A DNA stretch of 8,982 nucleotides from Tannerella sp. (GTDB lineage Bacteria > Bacteroidota > Bacteroidia > Bacteroidales > Tannerellaceae). The notes beneath the pieces are model-generated. The model had not been told where the DNA came from, searched no databases, and worked only from the letters and a program-made list of their open reading frames with translations. The stretch is from assembly GCA_031290635.1 (NCBI GenBank), contig JAITNE010000024.1:1-8982 (forward strand), read 5' to 3'. Position numbers and translations under genes: made by a program. This document shows, in pieces, positions 1 to 6,499 of the stretch (position 1 is the first letter of the stretch; the number at the start of each line of letters is the position of its first letter).

Positions 1-1367
1 GCATCATCCGTCAGCGAAGCCAGCGAGAAATATTTCGTCAACAGGTAACTTGCTACGGCAAACTTGTCCAATCCCATCAAACGCGCCGAAAGACTTGGCG
101 CTATTTCACCCGGAATACCAGCCTGATGCAAGCCTACAACGCCCTGTTCCGGTTCGCCGGTGCGCACCAGAATGATAGTTGTCGTTCCCACGCCGCGATT
201 AGTCAGATATTGACCCTGAATTTCGATTTTATCGCTCGGTATGACCGGCACGCCGCGCCAGGTGATGACCGGCACGCCGAAAACCTGCGTAGTAACAGGC
301 GGCACGCCACGCCACGTACATTCGCGTTCAAAAGCCGCAATCGCTCTCGGATGAGCCAAAAAGAACGACGGTTTTTTCCATACTAACGACAGCAGTTCGT
401 CGAGGTCGTCGGGCGTCGGCGAACCGTAGCGCGGACTGATACGGTAGCCCGGCTCAACGCTTGCCAGCAGTCCGAACTTCTTATTGTTAATCAGTTCCCA
501 TTCCTGACGTTCCTTGATGCTTTCGATGCTTAGCCGCATCTGTTGTTCGAGCTGGTTGTAGGGATTATTGTGCAAATCGGTTACGCGAGTATGAACGCGG
601 ACGACCGTTTGAAGCGTGTTCAAGGTATATTCGCGCGGCTCTTCCTCGTAGTCGATATACGTTTCGGGGATGATATTGTCTTCCTCATGTCCCGAAGCAA
701 GGTCGATATGCTTTTCGCCGTGCGTGTTGACGGTAGCTCGCAACCGAAGATGTTCATCCACAGCTTTTTGAAACTGCTCTCTGAAGTTTGGAATGTCCTT
801 GATTATTTCTTCCAACTCATTACTGTTGAGCGTGAAGAATACAGCCGGAGTGATGGCTTTAATCGATACGGACGATGGTTTATCGGACAGAAGGTCGGCC
901 TCGCCGAAATATTCACCTTCCGAAAGGATAGCCAGACGCAGGTCTTCGCCATGCGTACCCTTGCTTGAGATTTCGACTTGTCCCTGTGCGACGATAAAAA
1001 ATTTCTGCGAGTCTTTGCCTTCTTTAATCAGGTTTTTACCTAACTCGGTGGTTTCGACTTGGAATTTCTTCGCCAGCCGGTTGACTATATCCTGGTCGAT
1101 ATGAGCAAACAGGGGTATCCTTCGGAATGATTCCACCCGAAAAGAAGGTACGCCTTCGTAGAAAGCGACTTCGATACGCTCGGCTTTTTTCAGTTCAACC
1201 TTAGTGCGATTCACGCGGTAAGTGCCCGAATCGACTTGCACCCATGGAAGCAGTTTCAATAACAGTCTCGGCGTTATCGAACCCATCTGGGGTGGCGTCT
1301 TTGTCGTTGTCGCCAATTTTTTGGCGGTAGCAGTAGTGATACTGCGTTGCAATTCGTTTTGTGCCAT
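1..1367 (-). CDS. Encapsulin shell protein, family 2B type (cNMP-binding-like domain inserted in HK97 fold), 3' end cut by window
   Basis: Shell subunit of a protein nanocompartment with the HK97 phage-capsid fold; subunits self-assemble into an icosahedral cage around a cargo enzyme. I translated the frame by hand: 455 codons without a stop. Residues 1-70 are the N-arm and start of the E-loop (SITPRLLLKLLPWV, then GTYRVNR at 48-54). Residues about 84-205 are a CRP-like cyclic-nucleotide-binding fold, with FFIVAQGQVEI (123-133) and FGEADLL (154-160). Residues about 235-455 are the shell core: YIDYEEEPREY, SIKERQEWELINN, PTPDDLDELL, WKKPSFFLAHP, TWRGVPPVTT, ITWRGVPVIP, LMGLDKFAVASYL. These match my recollection of SrpI-like family 2 encapsulins; the inserted domain marks family 2B. 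The visible end (LTDD) lies close to the family C-terminus, so perhaps 15-30 residues are missing. The start at 1367 is 2 bp after the TusA-like stop, so translation is probably coupled. The usual phosphate-cassette Arg is Ser165. Family call is strong; ligand and cargo are unknown. Confidence 0.93.
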   Translation of the reverse strand, partial: MAQNELQRSITTATAKKLATTTKTPPQMGSITPRLLLKLLPWVQVDSGTYRVNRTKVELKKAERIEVAFYEGVPSFRVESFRRIPLFAHIDQDIVNRLAKKFQVETTELGKNLIKEGKDSQKFFIVAQGQVEISSKGTHGEDLRLAILSEGEYFGEADLLSDKPSSVSIKAITPAVFFTLNSNELEEIIKDIPNFREQFQKAVDEHLRLRATVNTHGEKHIDLASGHEEDNIIPETYIDYEEEPREYTLNTLQTVVRVHTRVTDLHNNPYNQLEQQMRLSIESIKERQEWELINNKKFGLLASVEPGYRISPRYGSPTPDDLDELLSLVWKKPSFFLAHPRAIAAFERECTWRGVPPVTTQVFGVPVITWRGVPVIPSDKIEIQGQYLTNRGVGTTTIILVRTGEPEQGVVGLHQAGIPGEIAPSLSARLMGLDKFAVASYLLTKYFSLASLTDD

Positions 1368-1369
1368 AA

Positions 1370-1594
1370 TTATTTTTCTATTTTAATGTTATAAACTCCC
1401 TGTTTGTCGGTTTCTGTTACCTCCAACACCTTGAAACCCTGTTCGGTAGCGCTCTTAGGTACGTTTTCCAAAGGCTCGCCTTCCAATAACTTTACGTTCA
1501 GGATATCGCCCGATTGCAGCTTGCTCAAGGCTATCTTTGTCTTGACGAATGTCATCGGACAATGCTCTTTTGTTACATCTAATTCGTATGTCAT
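1370..1594 (-). CDS. TusA-family sulfur carrier protein
   Basis: Small (74 aa) TusA/SirA-fold protein that would carry sulfur as a persulfide on one cysteine and pass it between sulfurtransferases in the cytoplasm. The hallmark Cys-Pro at the start of the first helix is present (EHCPMTFVKTKIALSKL, Cys12), followed by the typical GDILNVKLLEG strand and a GFKVLEV strand. Cys12 is its only cysteine. The classical CPxP motif reads CPMT here, so the second proline is missing; I believe this variant is common in TusA-like proteins outside the tRNA-thiolation group, so no tRNA role should be assumed. The frame can be extended 13 codons upstream to an ATG at 1633, but that would overlap the DsrE-like gene, and the family N-terminus fits MTYELDV at 1594. 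This start leaves a 7-bp gap after the upstream stop (TGA, 1602-1604). The TAA stop is 2 bp before the encapsulin start, placing it firmly in the same transcript. Confidence 0.9.
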   Translation of the reverse strand: MTYELDVTKEHCPMTFVKTKIALSKLQSGDILNVKLLEGEPLENVPKSATEQGFKVLEVTETDKQGVYNIKIEK

Positions 1595-1601
1595 AGTTGT
1601 A

Positions 1602-2090
1602 TCAGATAAAAAGTGTTTGTCCGCCATCCGCAAGGGTCAGAAATGTTGCTACGCCAAGCACGTCTTTCACTTCGGGAATAAAATCGCTTTTTGAAAGACC
1701 CAGAATGTGCATCGCCATCTCACAGGCGTAGAAATTGATGTCAAGCTGTTTAGCGGCCTCGACCAATTCTTCCAAGGTAGCCACATTTTTCTTCCGCATC
1801 AGATAGCGGAAAATCTTCGGACTGACGCCTGCGAAGTTAAGTCTGCTGACCGGCGCGCTTTTCAGTCCGCCCATAAAGAGACCGAACATTTTCGGCAAGA
1901 ATCCCTTACCTACAGGCGAACGTCCCTGTTTGATTTTGATAGCGTCAAGTCCCCAGAACGTAAAGAACAGGTTCACTTCGTATCCTACGGCTGCCGCACC
2001 TGTTGCAAGTGTGAATACTGCCGTCAGCTTGTCGAAATCGCCGCTAAATGAGATAATCGACAGTTTTTTTGTTTGATTTGCTTCTGCCAT
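1602..2090 (-). CDS. DsrE/DsrF/DrsH-like family sulfur carrier protein
   Basis: 162-aa soluble protein of the DsrE-like superfamily (DrsE_2 / DsrE3-like type). Members bind sulfur as a persulfide on a conserved cysteine and commonly pair with TusA and rhodaneses. Visible features: KKLSIISFSGDFDKLTAVFTLA near the N-terminus (first beta strand and helix), GYEVNLFFTFWGLDAI at 36-51 with the family's FFTFxGL signature, a Met/Gly-rich loop at about 65-75, ATLEELVEAAKQL, then the cysteine motif NFYACEMAM (Cys123, the only Cys in the protein), and GVATFLTLADGGQTLFI at the C-terminus. No signal peptide or clear membrane segment. It starts 17 bp after cysK and ends 7 bp before the TusA-like gene, so the two putative carriers are adjacent and co-transcribed, as in many sulfur-trafficking loci. 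Donor and acceptor cannot be read from the sequence; it may deliver sulfur to or from the encapsulin-enclosed enzyme (inference). Confidence 0.9.
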   Translation of the reverse strand: MAEANQTKKLSIISFSGDFDKLTAVFTLATGAAAVGYEVNLFFTFWGLDAIKIKQGRSPVGKGFLPKMFGLFMGGLKSAPVSRLNFAGVSPKIFRYLMRKKNVATLEELVEAAKQLDINFYACEMAMHILGLSKSDFIPEVKDVLGVATFLTLADGGQTLFI

Positions 2091-2107
2091 AACTGTTAAT
2101 ATTAATG

Positions 2108-3043
2108 TTAATCGAATTGATAAAGTGGTGTAGATAGATATCTTTCGCCGGTATCGGGCAAGATGGCGACAATAGTTTTGTCTGCATTTTCGACCCGACG
2201 GGCTACTTGAATAGCTGCAAAAACAGCTGCGCCCGACGATGCGCCAACCAAAAGCCCCTCTGTACGCGCCAGCAGCCTGCTGGTCTCGAAGGCTTCATCG
2301 TTCTTTACCTTAAATATCTCATCCACAATTTTAGGGTTGAACACTTGGGGTACGAATCCCGCGCCTATACCCTGAATCTTGTGTGGACCGGCCTTGCCGC
2401 CCGACAGTACGGGCGACTCGAAAGGCTCAACCGCAATCACTTTGATATTCGGATTGTAACGCTTCAGCACCTCGCCTGCTCCCGTAATCGTACCTCCCGT
2501 TCCGACAGCCGAAATGAAAATATCAATCTTGCCGTCCGTGTCCTTCCATATCTCCTCGGCGGTAGTTGTACGGTGGATTTGCGGGTTGGAGGGGTTCTGA
2601 AACTGTTGTGGAATAAAGGCGTCTTTGTGTTGCTTCTTTAGCTCTTCGGCTTTACGGATAGCGCCACTCATACCCTCATAACCGGGGGTCAGAACGACTT
2701 CCGCCCCCAGCGCCCTCAAAAGGCTGCGACGCTCTACGCTCATCGTATCGGGCATAGCAAGTATCAGTCGATACCCTTTAGCTGCCGCAGTGAGCGCCAA
2801 AGCTATACCTGTGTTGCCGCTTGTAGGTTCTATAATGACCGTACGCGGCGTGAGAAGCCCTTGATTCTCGGCGTCCTCAATCAGTGAAAGACCTATCCTG
2901 TCCTTCACGCTACGACCGGGATTCAAGCACTCGAGTTTAGCCAGTATTACTGCCTTTAACTTATTGGATTTCTCTACCTTACACAATTCAAGCAAGGGTG
3001 TATTTCCAATCAATTCTGTTAGTTTATTCGCTATCTTTGCCAT
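2108..3043 (-). CDS. cysK: Cysteine synthase A (O-acetylserine sulfhydrylase)
   Basis: PLP enzyme that makes L-cysteine from O-acetyl-L-serine and sulfide in the cytoplasm. At 311 aa it has the usual CysK length. Visible motifs: [13 protein letters not shown] at 8-20; the PLP Schiff-base lysine in [11 protein letters not shown] (Lys47); the substrate loop [11 protein letters not shown] (72-82); the PLP phosphate-binding loop GTGGT (181-185); QGIGAGFVP (224-232), a conserved segment near the active site; GASSGAA (267-273); and [10 protein letters not shown] (296-305) near the C-terminus. Nothing is missing from the active site. The N-terminus starts directly with the catalytic fold, without the long disordered extension used by family 2 encapsulin cargo, so it is probably a cytosolic partner and not the cargo itself (inference). 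It is the first gene of the leftward operon, with its own promoter just upstream and a very short leader. CysM or a cystathionine beta-synthase-like enzyme is the alternative, but the sequence reads as CysK type. Confidence 0.95.
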   Translation of the reverse strand: MAKIANKLTELIGNTPLLELCKVEKSNKLKAVILAKLECLNPGRSVKDRIGLSLIEDAENQGLLTPRTVIIEPTSGNTGIALALTAAAKGYRLILAMPDTMSVERRSLLRALGAEVVLTPGYEGMSGAIRKAEELKKQHKDAFIPQQFQNPSNPQIHRTTTAEEIWKDTDGKIDIFISAVGTGGTITGAGEVLKRYNPNIKVIAVEPFESPVLSGGKAGPHKIQGIGAGFVPQVFNPKIVDEIFKVKNDEAFETSRLLARTEGLLVGASSGAAVFAAIQVARRVENADKTIVAILPDTGERYLSTPLYQFD

Positions 3044-3065
3044 TATTTTGACGTTTTTTCGCCGG

Positions 3066-3096
3066 CAAAGGTACAGAAAATTAATTGATGCTCAAT
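3066..3096 (-). promoter_or_regulatory. Bacteroides-type promoter for the cysK-encapsulin operon
   Basis: Read on the minus strand, 3073-3066 is TACCTTTG, a perfect match to the Bacteroides -7 box TAnnTTTG. A 19-bp spacer precedes it, and 3096-3093 reads ATTG, one base off the TTTG -33 box. Transcription would begin about 7 bases past the -7 box, leaving only about 15 nt before the cysK ATG at 3043. The assignment rests on motif, spacing and position; no transcript data are available. Confidence 0.6.
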
Positions 3097-3113
3097 ACCA
3101 CAAGTTAGGTATT
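3094..3113. promoter_or_regulatory. Inverted repeat AATACC-N8-GGTATT at the cysK -33 box, possible operator
   Basis: AATACC (3094-3099) and GGTATT (3108-3113) form a perfect 6-bp dyad with an 8-bp centre. The left arm overlaps the likely -33 element of the cysK promoter. A further AATACC occurs at 3167-3172 in the same intergenic region. Position and symmetry would suit a repressor or activator site, but 6-bp arms can arise by chance in AT-rich DNA. A run of T (3112-3117) follows the right arm, so a weak plus-strand hairpin is another reading, although no gene ends there. Confidence 0.3.
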
Positions 3114-3210
3114 TTTTGCGGTTGCCCGTGTTCGTCATGCCTGATAACCTGCGGAAATCTATGCCGAATACCAACACGCAAAAGAAAAAAAGTATTTTTT
3201 TTCCTCTCAA

Positions 3211-3243
3211 TTTGTTTCTTTCAAAAAATAATGTATATCTTTG
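3211..3243 (+). promoter_or_regulatory. Bacteroides-type promoter for the susC-like/susD-like operon
   Basis: TTTG at 3211-3214 (-33 box) and TATCTTTG at 3236-3243 (-7 box, TAnnTTTG) are separated by 21 bp, within the spacing seen in Bacteroides sigma-ABfr promoters. The start of transcription would be near 3250, giving an AT-rich leader of roughly 65 nt before the ATG at 3317. No Shine-Dalgarno sequence is evident, as is normal for Bacteroidota. Confidence 0.65.
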
Positions 3244-3316
3244 CGGTCTCGAAAATGAGAAATTATAGTAACTAAGCGTATTTTTTTAACTAACATAAAT
3301 TTTTAGAACCATTACT

Positions 3317-6300
3317 ATGAAACGAGTTTTTTATCTATTAACGCTATGCGTTACGCTGGGTAGCTTTCAGTCGGTAGAGGCTAAAATCTCGAATGAGACG
3401 TCGGCTGAGATTGCTGAAGTTGCGCAGCAGAAAGTAAAACTTAAGGGGGTCATTCTCGACGAAGGTGGAGAATCACTGCCCGGAGCTACCGTACAGATTC
3501 AGGGATCGACGCAGGGCGTCATCGCTGATGAGGACGGACGATTTGAAATCGAAGCTCCTGTGCCGAGCAAATTGGTCATATCCTATATCGGGATGGTGAC
3601 CAAGACCGTTGATTTCAACGGGCAGAAAGAGTTGAGCATTACGCTCGTATCCAACATGAAAGAGTTGGAAGAAGTTTCCGTTGTGGCGTTTGCCAAGCAG
3701 AAGAAAGAGAGTGTTGTAGCTTCTATCACGACCGTCAAGCCTTCGGATTTGCGCGTGCCGAGTTCCAACCTCACTACTTCCTTTGCCGGACGTGTTGCGG
3801 GGCTTATCTCCTATCAGTCGAGCGGCGAGCCGGGCGCTGACAACGCGCAGTTCTTTATCCGCGGTATTACTACCTTTGGCGCTAATGCCCAGAAGAGTCC
3901 GCTTATCCTTATTGACGGGATGGAGTTGTCGGCTGACGAGCTTTCGAGGCTCAACACCGACGACATAGCGAGTTTCTCGGTTATGAAGGACGCTTCCGCT
4001 ACGGCGCTTTACGGCGCACGCGGAGCTAACGGCGTCATTGCGGTTACTACTAAGGAAGGGCGCGAGGGAAAGGTTGTAGTCAGTTCGAGGATTGAGACTT
4101 CCATTTCGAGTCCGACGCAGAAGATTAAGGTAGCCGATCCCGTTACATTCATGCGGATGCACAACGAGGCTATCAAGACGCGCGACCCCTTGGGGATGTC
4201 GATGTACAGCGAGGAGAAGATTATCATGACCCAGCGCGGGATGTATCCCGACTTGTATCCTGCGACCGACTGGTACGATGCTATGTTTGAAGACGTAGTG
4301 CAGAACTATCGCGCCAACCTCAGTTTCAGCGGCGGCGGTACGGTAGCGCGCTACTATGTTGCTGCCAACGTTGCCAAGGACAACGGTAACATCAAGGTTG
4401 ACCCGCGAAACAACTTCAACTCGAACATCAACCTTGTCAAGTACAACATTCGTTCGAACGTCAACATTCACCTCACCAAGACGACCGAGCTTATCAACCG
4501 TCTTAACGTGCAGTTCGACGAATACACGGGTCCTTATAACGATGGCGCCGAGATGTACAGGATGGTTATGGCAACCAACCCCGTGTTGTTCAAGCCTTAC
4601 TATGAGGCTGACGAGCAGTATTCGTATGCCAAGCATATACTCTTCGGCAACTCGGGAAGCGGCAATTACCTCAATCCATACGCAGAAAGTCTGAAAGGAT
4701 ACAAGGATTACAGTAATAACACTATCCTGACGCAGTTTGAGTTGAAACAGAACCTCGAAATGCTGACCGAAGGACTGACTGCCCGCGCCATGTTTAATAT
4801 GGATCGTTACTCCACCTACACTGTTTTACGTCAGTATATACCGTATTATTACAATATCTCGGCATACAATAAACTGACGGATGAATACAGATTGACGCGA
4901 CTTAATACAAACGGTACGGAGAACATCGATTATGTAGGCGGCGGAATGGGTGTCAATACCACGATCTATCTTGAAGCAGCAGCCGAATACACTCGTACTT
5001 TCGACAAGAACAGCATTAACGGATTGCTCGTTTACACCTTGCGCCAGCATAAGGTAGGCGCTGCCGCCAACCTGCAACTCTCCTTACCTAACCGTAATAT
5101 GGGAGTTTCGGGACGTTTGGCTTACAACTACGATACCCGCTATTTCCTTGAGTTCGACTTCGGATACAACGGCTCCGAGCGCTTCTCCGAAAATAAACGT
5201 TTCGGTTTCTTCCCCGCTTTGGCAGGCGGCTGGATGATTTCGAACGAAGGTTTCTTTGAAGGACTGAAGACAGAGATTCCGACCCTGAAACTCAAAGCCA
5301 CTTACGGAATTGTAGGCTCGGACGCTATCGGCAGCGACGCCGACCGTTTCTACTATCTTTCGCAGGTCAATCTCCAGGGCAGCAGGGAAATCAACTGGGG
5401 CACACAGCTCAACTACAATCCGGGCGGTATCGTTGTAGATAGATATGCCAACGACCAAATCGGTTGGGAAGAGGCATACATGTCCAACATTGGAATTGAG
5501 TTTCAAACCAAATTCGGCCTTAACGGTAATTTCGAAGTATATCACCAGAGACGCGAAAACATACTTATCGACCGTATTATTCCGAGCACTATGGGTATTC
5601 TGCCGGCTGTGAAAGCCAATCTCGGTATAGGTCGAAGTCAGGGTGTGGATATGGAACTCAACTACGAGAAGACCGTTAATAAAGACCTGTGGTTTGTCGG
5701 ACGAGGCACATTTACATATACCAACTCGAAAGTTCTCGAATGGGAAGAGCCTGATTACACGGCAACGCCATGGCTGTCGCGAGTAGGTCAACCTTCCAGC
5801 CGCGCATGGGGTTATATAGCCGAACGTCTCTTTGTGGATGAGGCCGAAGTAGCCAACTCGCCGACGCAGTTCGGCACTTATCTGGCGGGCGACATCAAGT
5901 ATCGCGACGTTAACGGAGACGGTAAGATATCAGCTCTCGACCAGGTGCCTATCGGTTACCCTCAGGACGCCGAACTGAACTATGGATTTGGTCTTTCTGC
6001 CGGATACAAGAGCTTTGATTTCAATATCTTCTTCTCCGGTCAGGGGCGCAAGTCATTCTTTGTTGACGCTTATTCCAGCGCACCATTTGTTAATACTACT
6101 AACTTTAGTTATGAGAGCAACAATGCCGTATTGCAGTATATAGCCGACAATTACTGGTCGGAAAGCAATAGCAATCCATACGCATTCTGGCCTCGTTTGT
6201 CAACTACTTATAATGAAAATAATGGTCAGACGAGTACGTGGTATCTACAGGACGCATCCTTCCTTCGCCTTAAAACAGCCGAAATAGGATACACCATTCC

Positions 6301-6469
6301 CGAAAAGACATTGAAGAAATTCCACGTCAGCAACCTGCGTATCTATGCAAGCGGCAGCAACTTGTTTTCATGGACTGCCTTCAAGCTATGGGACCCCGAA
6401 ATGGGAGGCAACGGACTTGGCTATCCGTTACAGAGAGTTATCAACATCGGTATAAATATCGGACTTTAA
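3317..6469 (+). CDS. SusC/RagA-family TonB-linked outer-membrane transporter
   Basis: 1050-aa outer-membrane barrel that imports a ligand captured by its SusD-like partner, driven by TonB-ExbBD. Residues 1-22 are a Sec signal peptide (MKRVFYLLTLCVTLGSFQSVEA, cut before Lys23). Residues about 41-112 are the carboxypeptidase-regulatory-like extension typical of SusC proteins (VKLKGVILDEGGESLPGATV, IADEDGRFEI, VISYIGM). A TonB-box-like stretch follows (EEVSVVAFAKQKK, 118-130). The plug is at about 131-247, with FFIRGITTFG, PLILIDGMEL and the SusC signature SVMKDASATALYGARGANGV (221-240). The rest is the 22-strand barrel, ending NIGINIGL. Near residue 860, DVNGDGKISALDQ is an acidic calcium-binding-like loop often seen in this family. 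Length and architecture are complete. The substrate cannot be inferred, because no degradative enzyme or regulator is adjacent. From about 3735 to 4630 the codon choice differs from the rest of the gene. Confidence 0.95.
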   Translation: MKRVFYLLTLCVTLGSFQSVEAKISNETSAEIAEVAQQKVKLKGVILDEGGESLPGATVQIQGSTQGVIADEDGRFEIEAPVPSKLVISYIGMVTKTVDFNGQKELSITLVSNMKELEEVSVVAFAKQKKESVVASITTVKPSDLRVPSSNLTTSFAGRVAGLISYQSSGEPGADNAQFFIRGITTFGANAQKSPLILIDGMELSADELSRLNTDDIASFSVMKDASATALYGARGANGVIAVTTKEGREGKVVVSSRIETSISSPTQKIKVADPVTFMRMHNEAIKTRDPLGMSMYSEEKIIMTQRGMYPDLYPATDWYDAMFEDVVQNYRANLSFSGGGTVARYYVAANVAKDNGNIKVDPRNNFNSNINLVKYNIRSNVNIHLTKTTELINRLNVQFDEYTGPYNDGAEMYRMVMATNPVLFKPYYEADEQYSYAKHILFGNSGSGNYLNPYAESLKGYKDYSNNTILTQFELKQNLEMLTEGLTARAMFNMDRYSTYTVLRQYIPYYYNISAYNKLTDEYRLTRLNTNGTENIDYVGGGMGVNTTIYLEAAAEYTRTFDKNSINGLLVYTLRQHKVGAAANLQLSLPNRNMGVSGRLAYNYDTRYFLEFDFGYNGSERFSENKRFGFFPALAGGWMISNEGFFEGLKTEIPTLKLKATYGIVGSDAIGSDADRFYYLSQVNLQGSREINWGTQLNYNPGGIVVDRYANDQIGWEEAYMSNIGIEFQTKFGLNGNFEVYHQRRENILIDRIIPSTMGILPAVKANLGIGRSQGVDMELNYEKTVNKDLWFVGRGTFTYTNSKVLEWEEPDYTATPWLSRVGQPSSRAWGYIAERLFVDEAEVANSPTQFGTYLAGDIKYRDVNGDGKISALDQVPIGYPQDAELNYGFGLSAGYKSFDFNIFFSGQGRKSFFVDAYSSAPFVNTTNFSYESNNAVLQYIADNYWSESNSNPYAFWPRLSTTYNENNGQTSTWYLQDASFLRLKTAEIGYTIPEKTLKKFHVSNLRIYASGSNLFSWTAFKLWDPEMGGNGLGYPLQRVINIGINIGL

Positions 6470-6499
6470 TATTCACATAATTAAAACAGTATAAATACT

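Noticed and set aside
241..279. 15-bp direct repeat (241-255 and 265-279)
   Set aside because: It encodes two similar Gly-Val-Pro-Val-Ile stretches within the conserved shell core, so protein constraint explains it.
543..968. Plus-strand open frame of 141 codons
   Set aside because: Antisense to the encapsulin shell gene, whose minus-strand translation is clearly the real protein.
1..1367. CRP/FNR-type transcription regulator
   Set aside because: The cNMP-like domain is flanked by encapsulin sequence on both sides and there is no helix-turn-helix after it.
1595..1633. Upstream ATG at 1633 extending the TusA-like protein by 13 residues
   Set aside because: It would overlap the DsrE-like gene by 32 bp, and the family N-terminus fits the ATG at 1594.
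3473..4636. Long open frame on the minus strand (387 codons) inside the susC-like gene
   Set aside because: It is antisense to a complete, motif-rich SusC-like protein; its translation shows no family features, and it arises from the GC-rich codon choice of this block.
5084..5791. Minus-strand open frame of 235 codons
   Set aside because: Antisense to the SusC barrel with no recognisable features.
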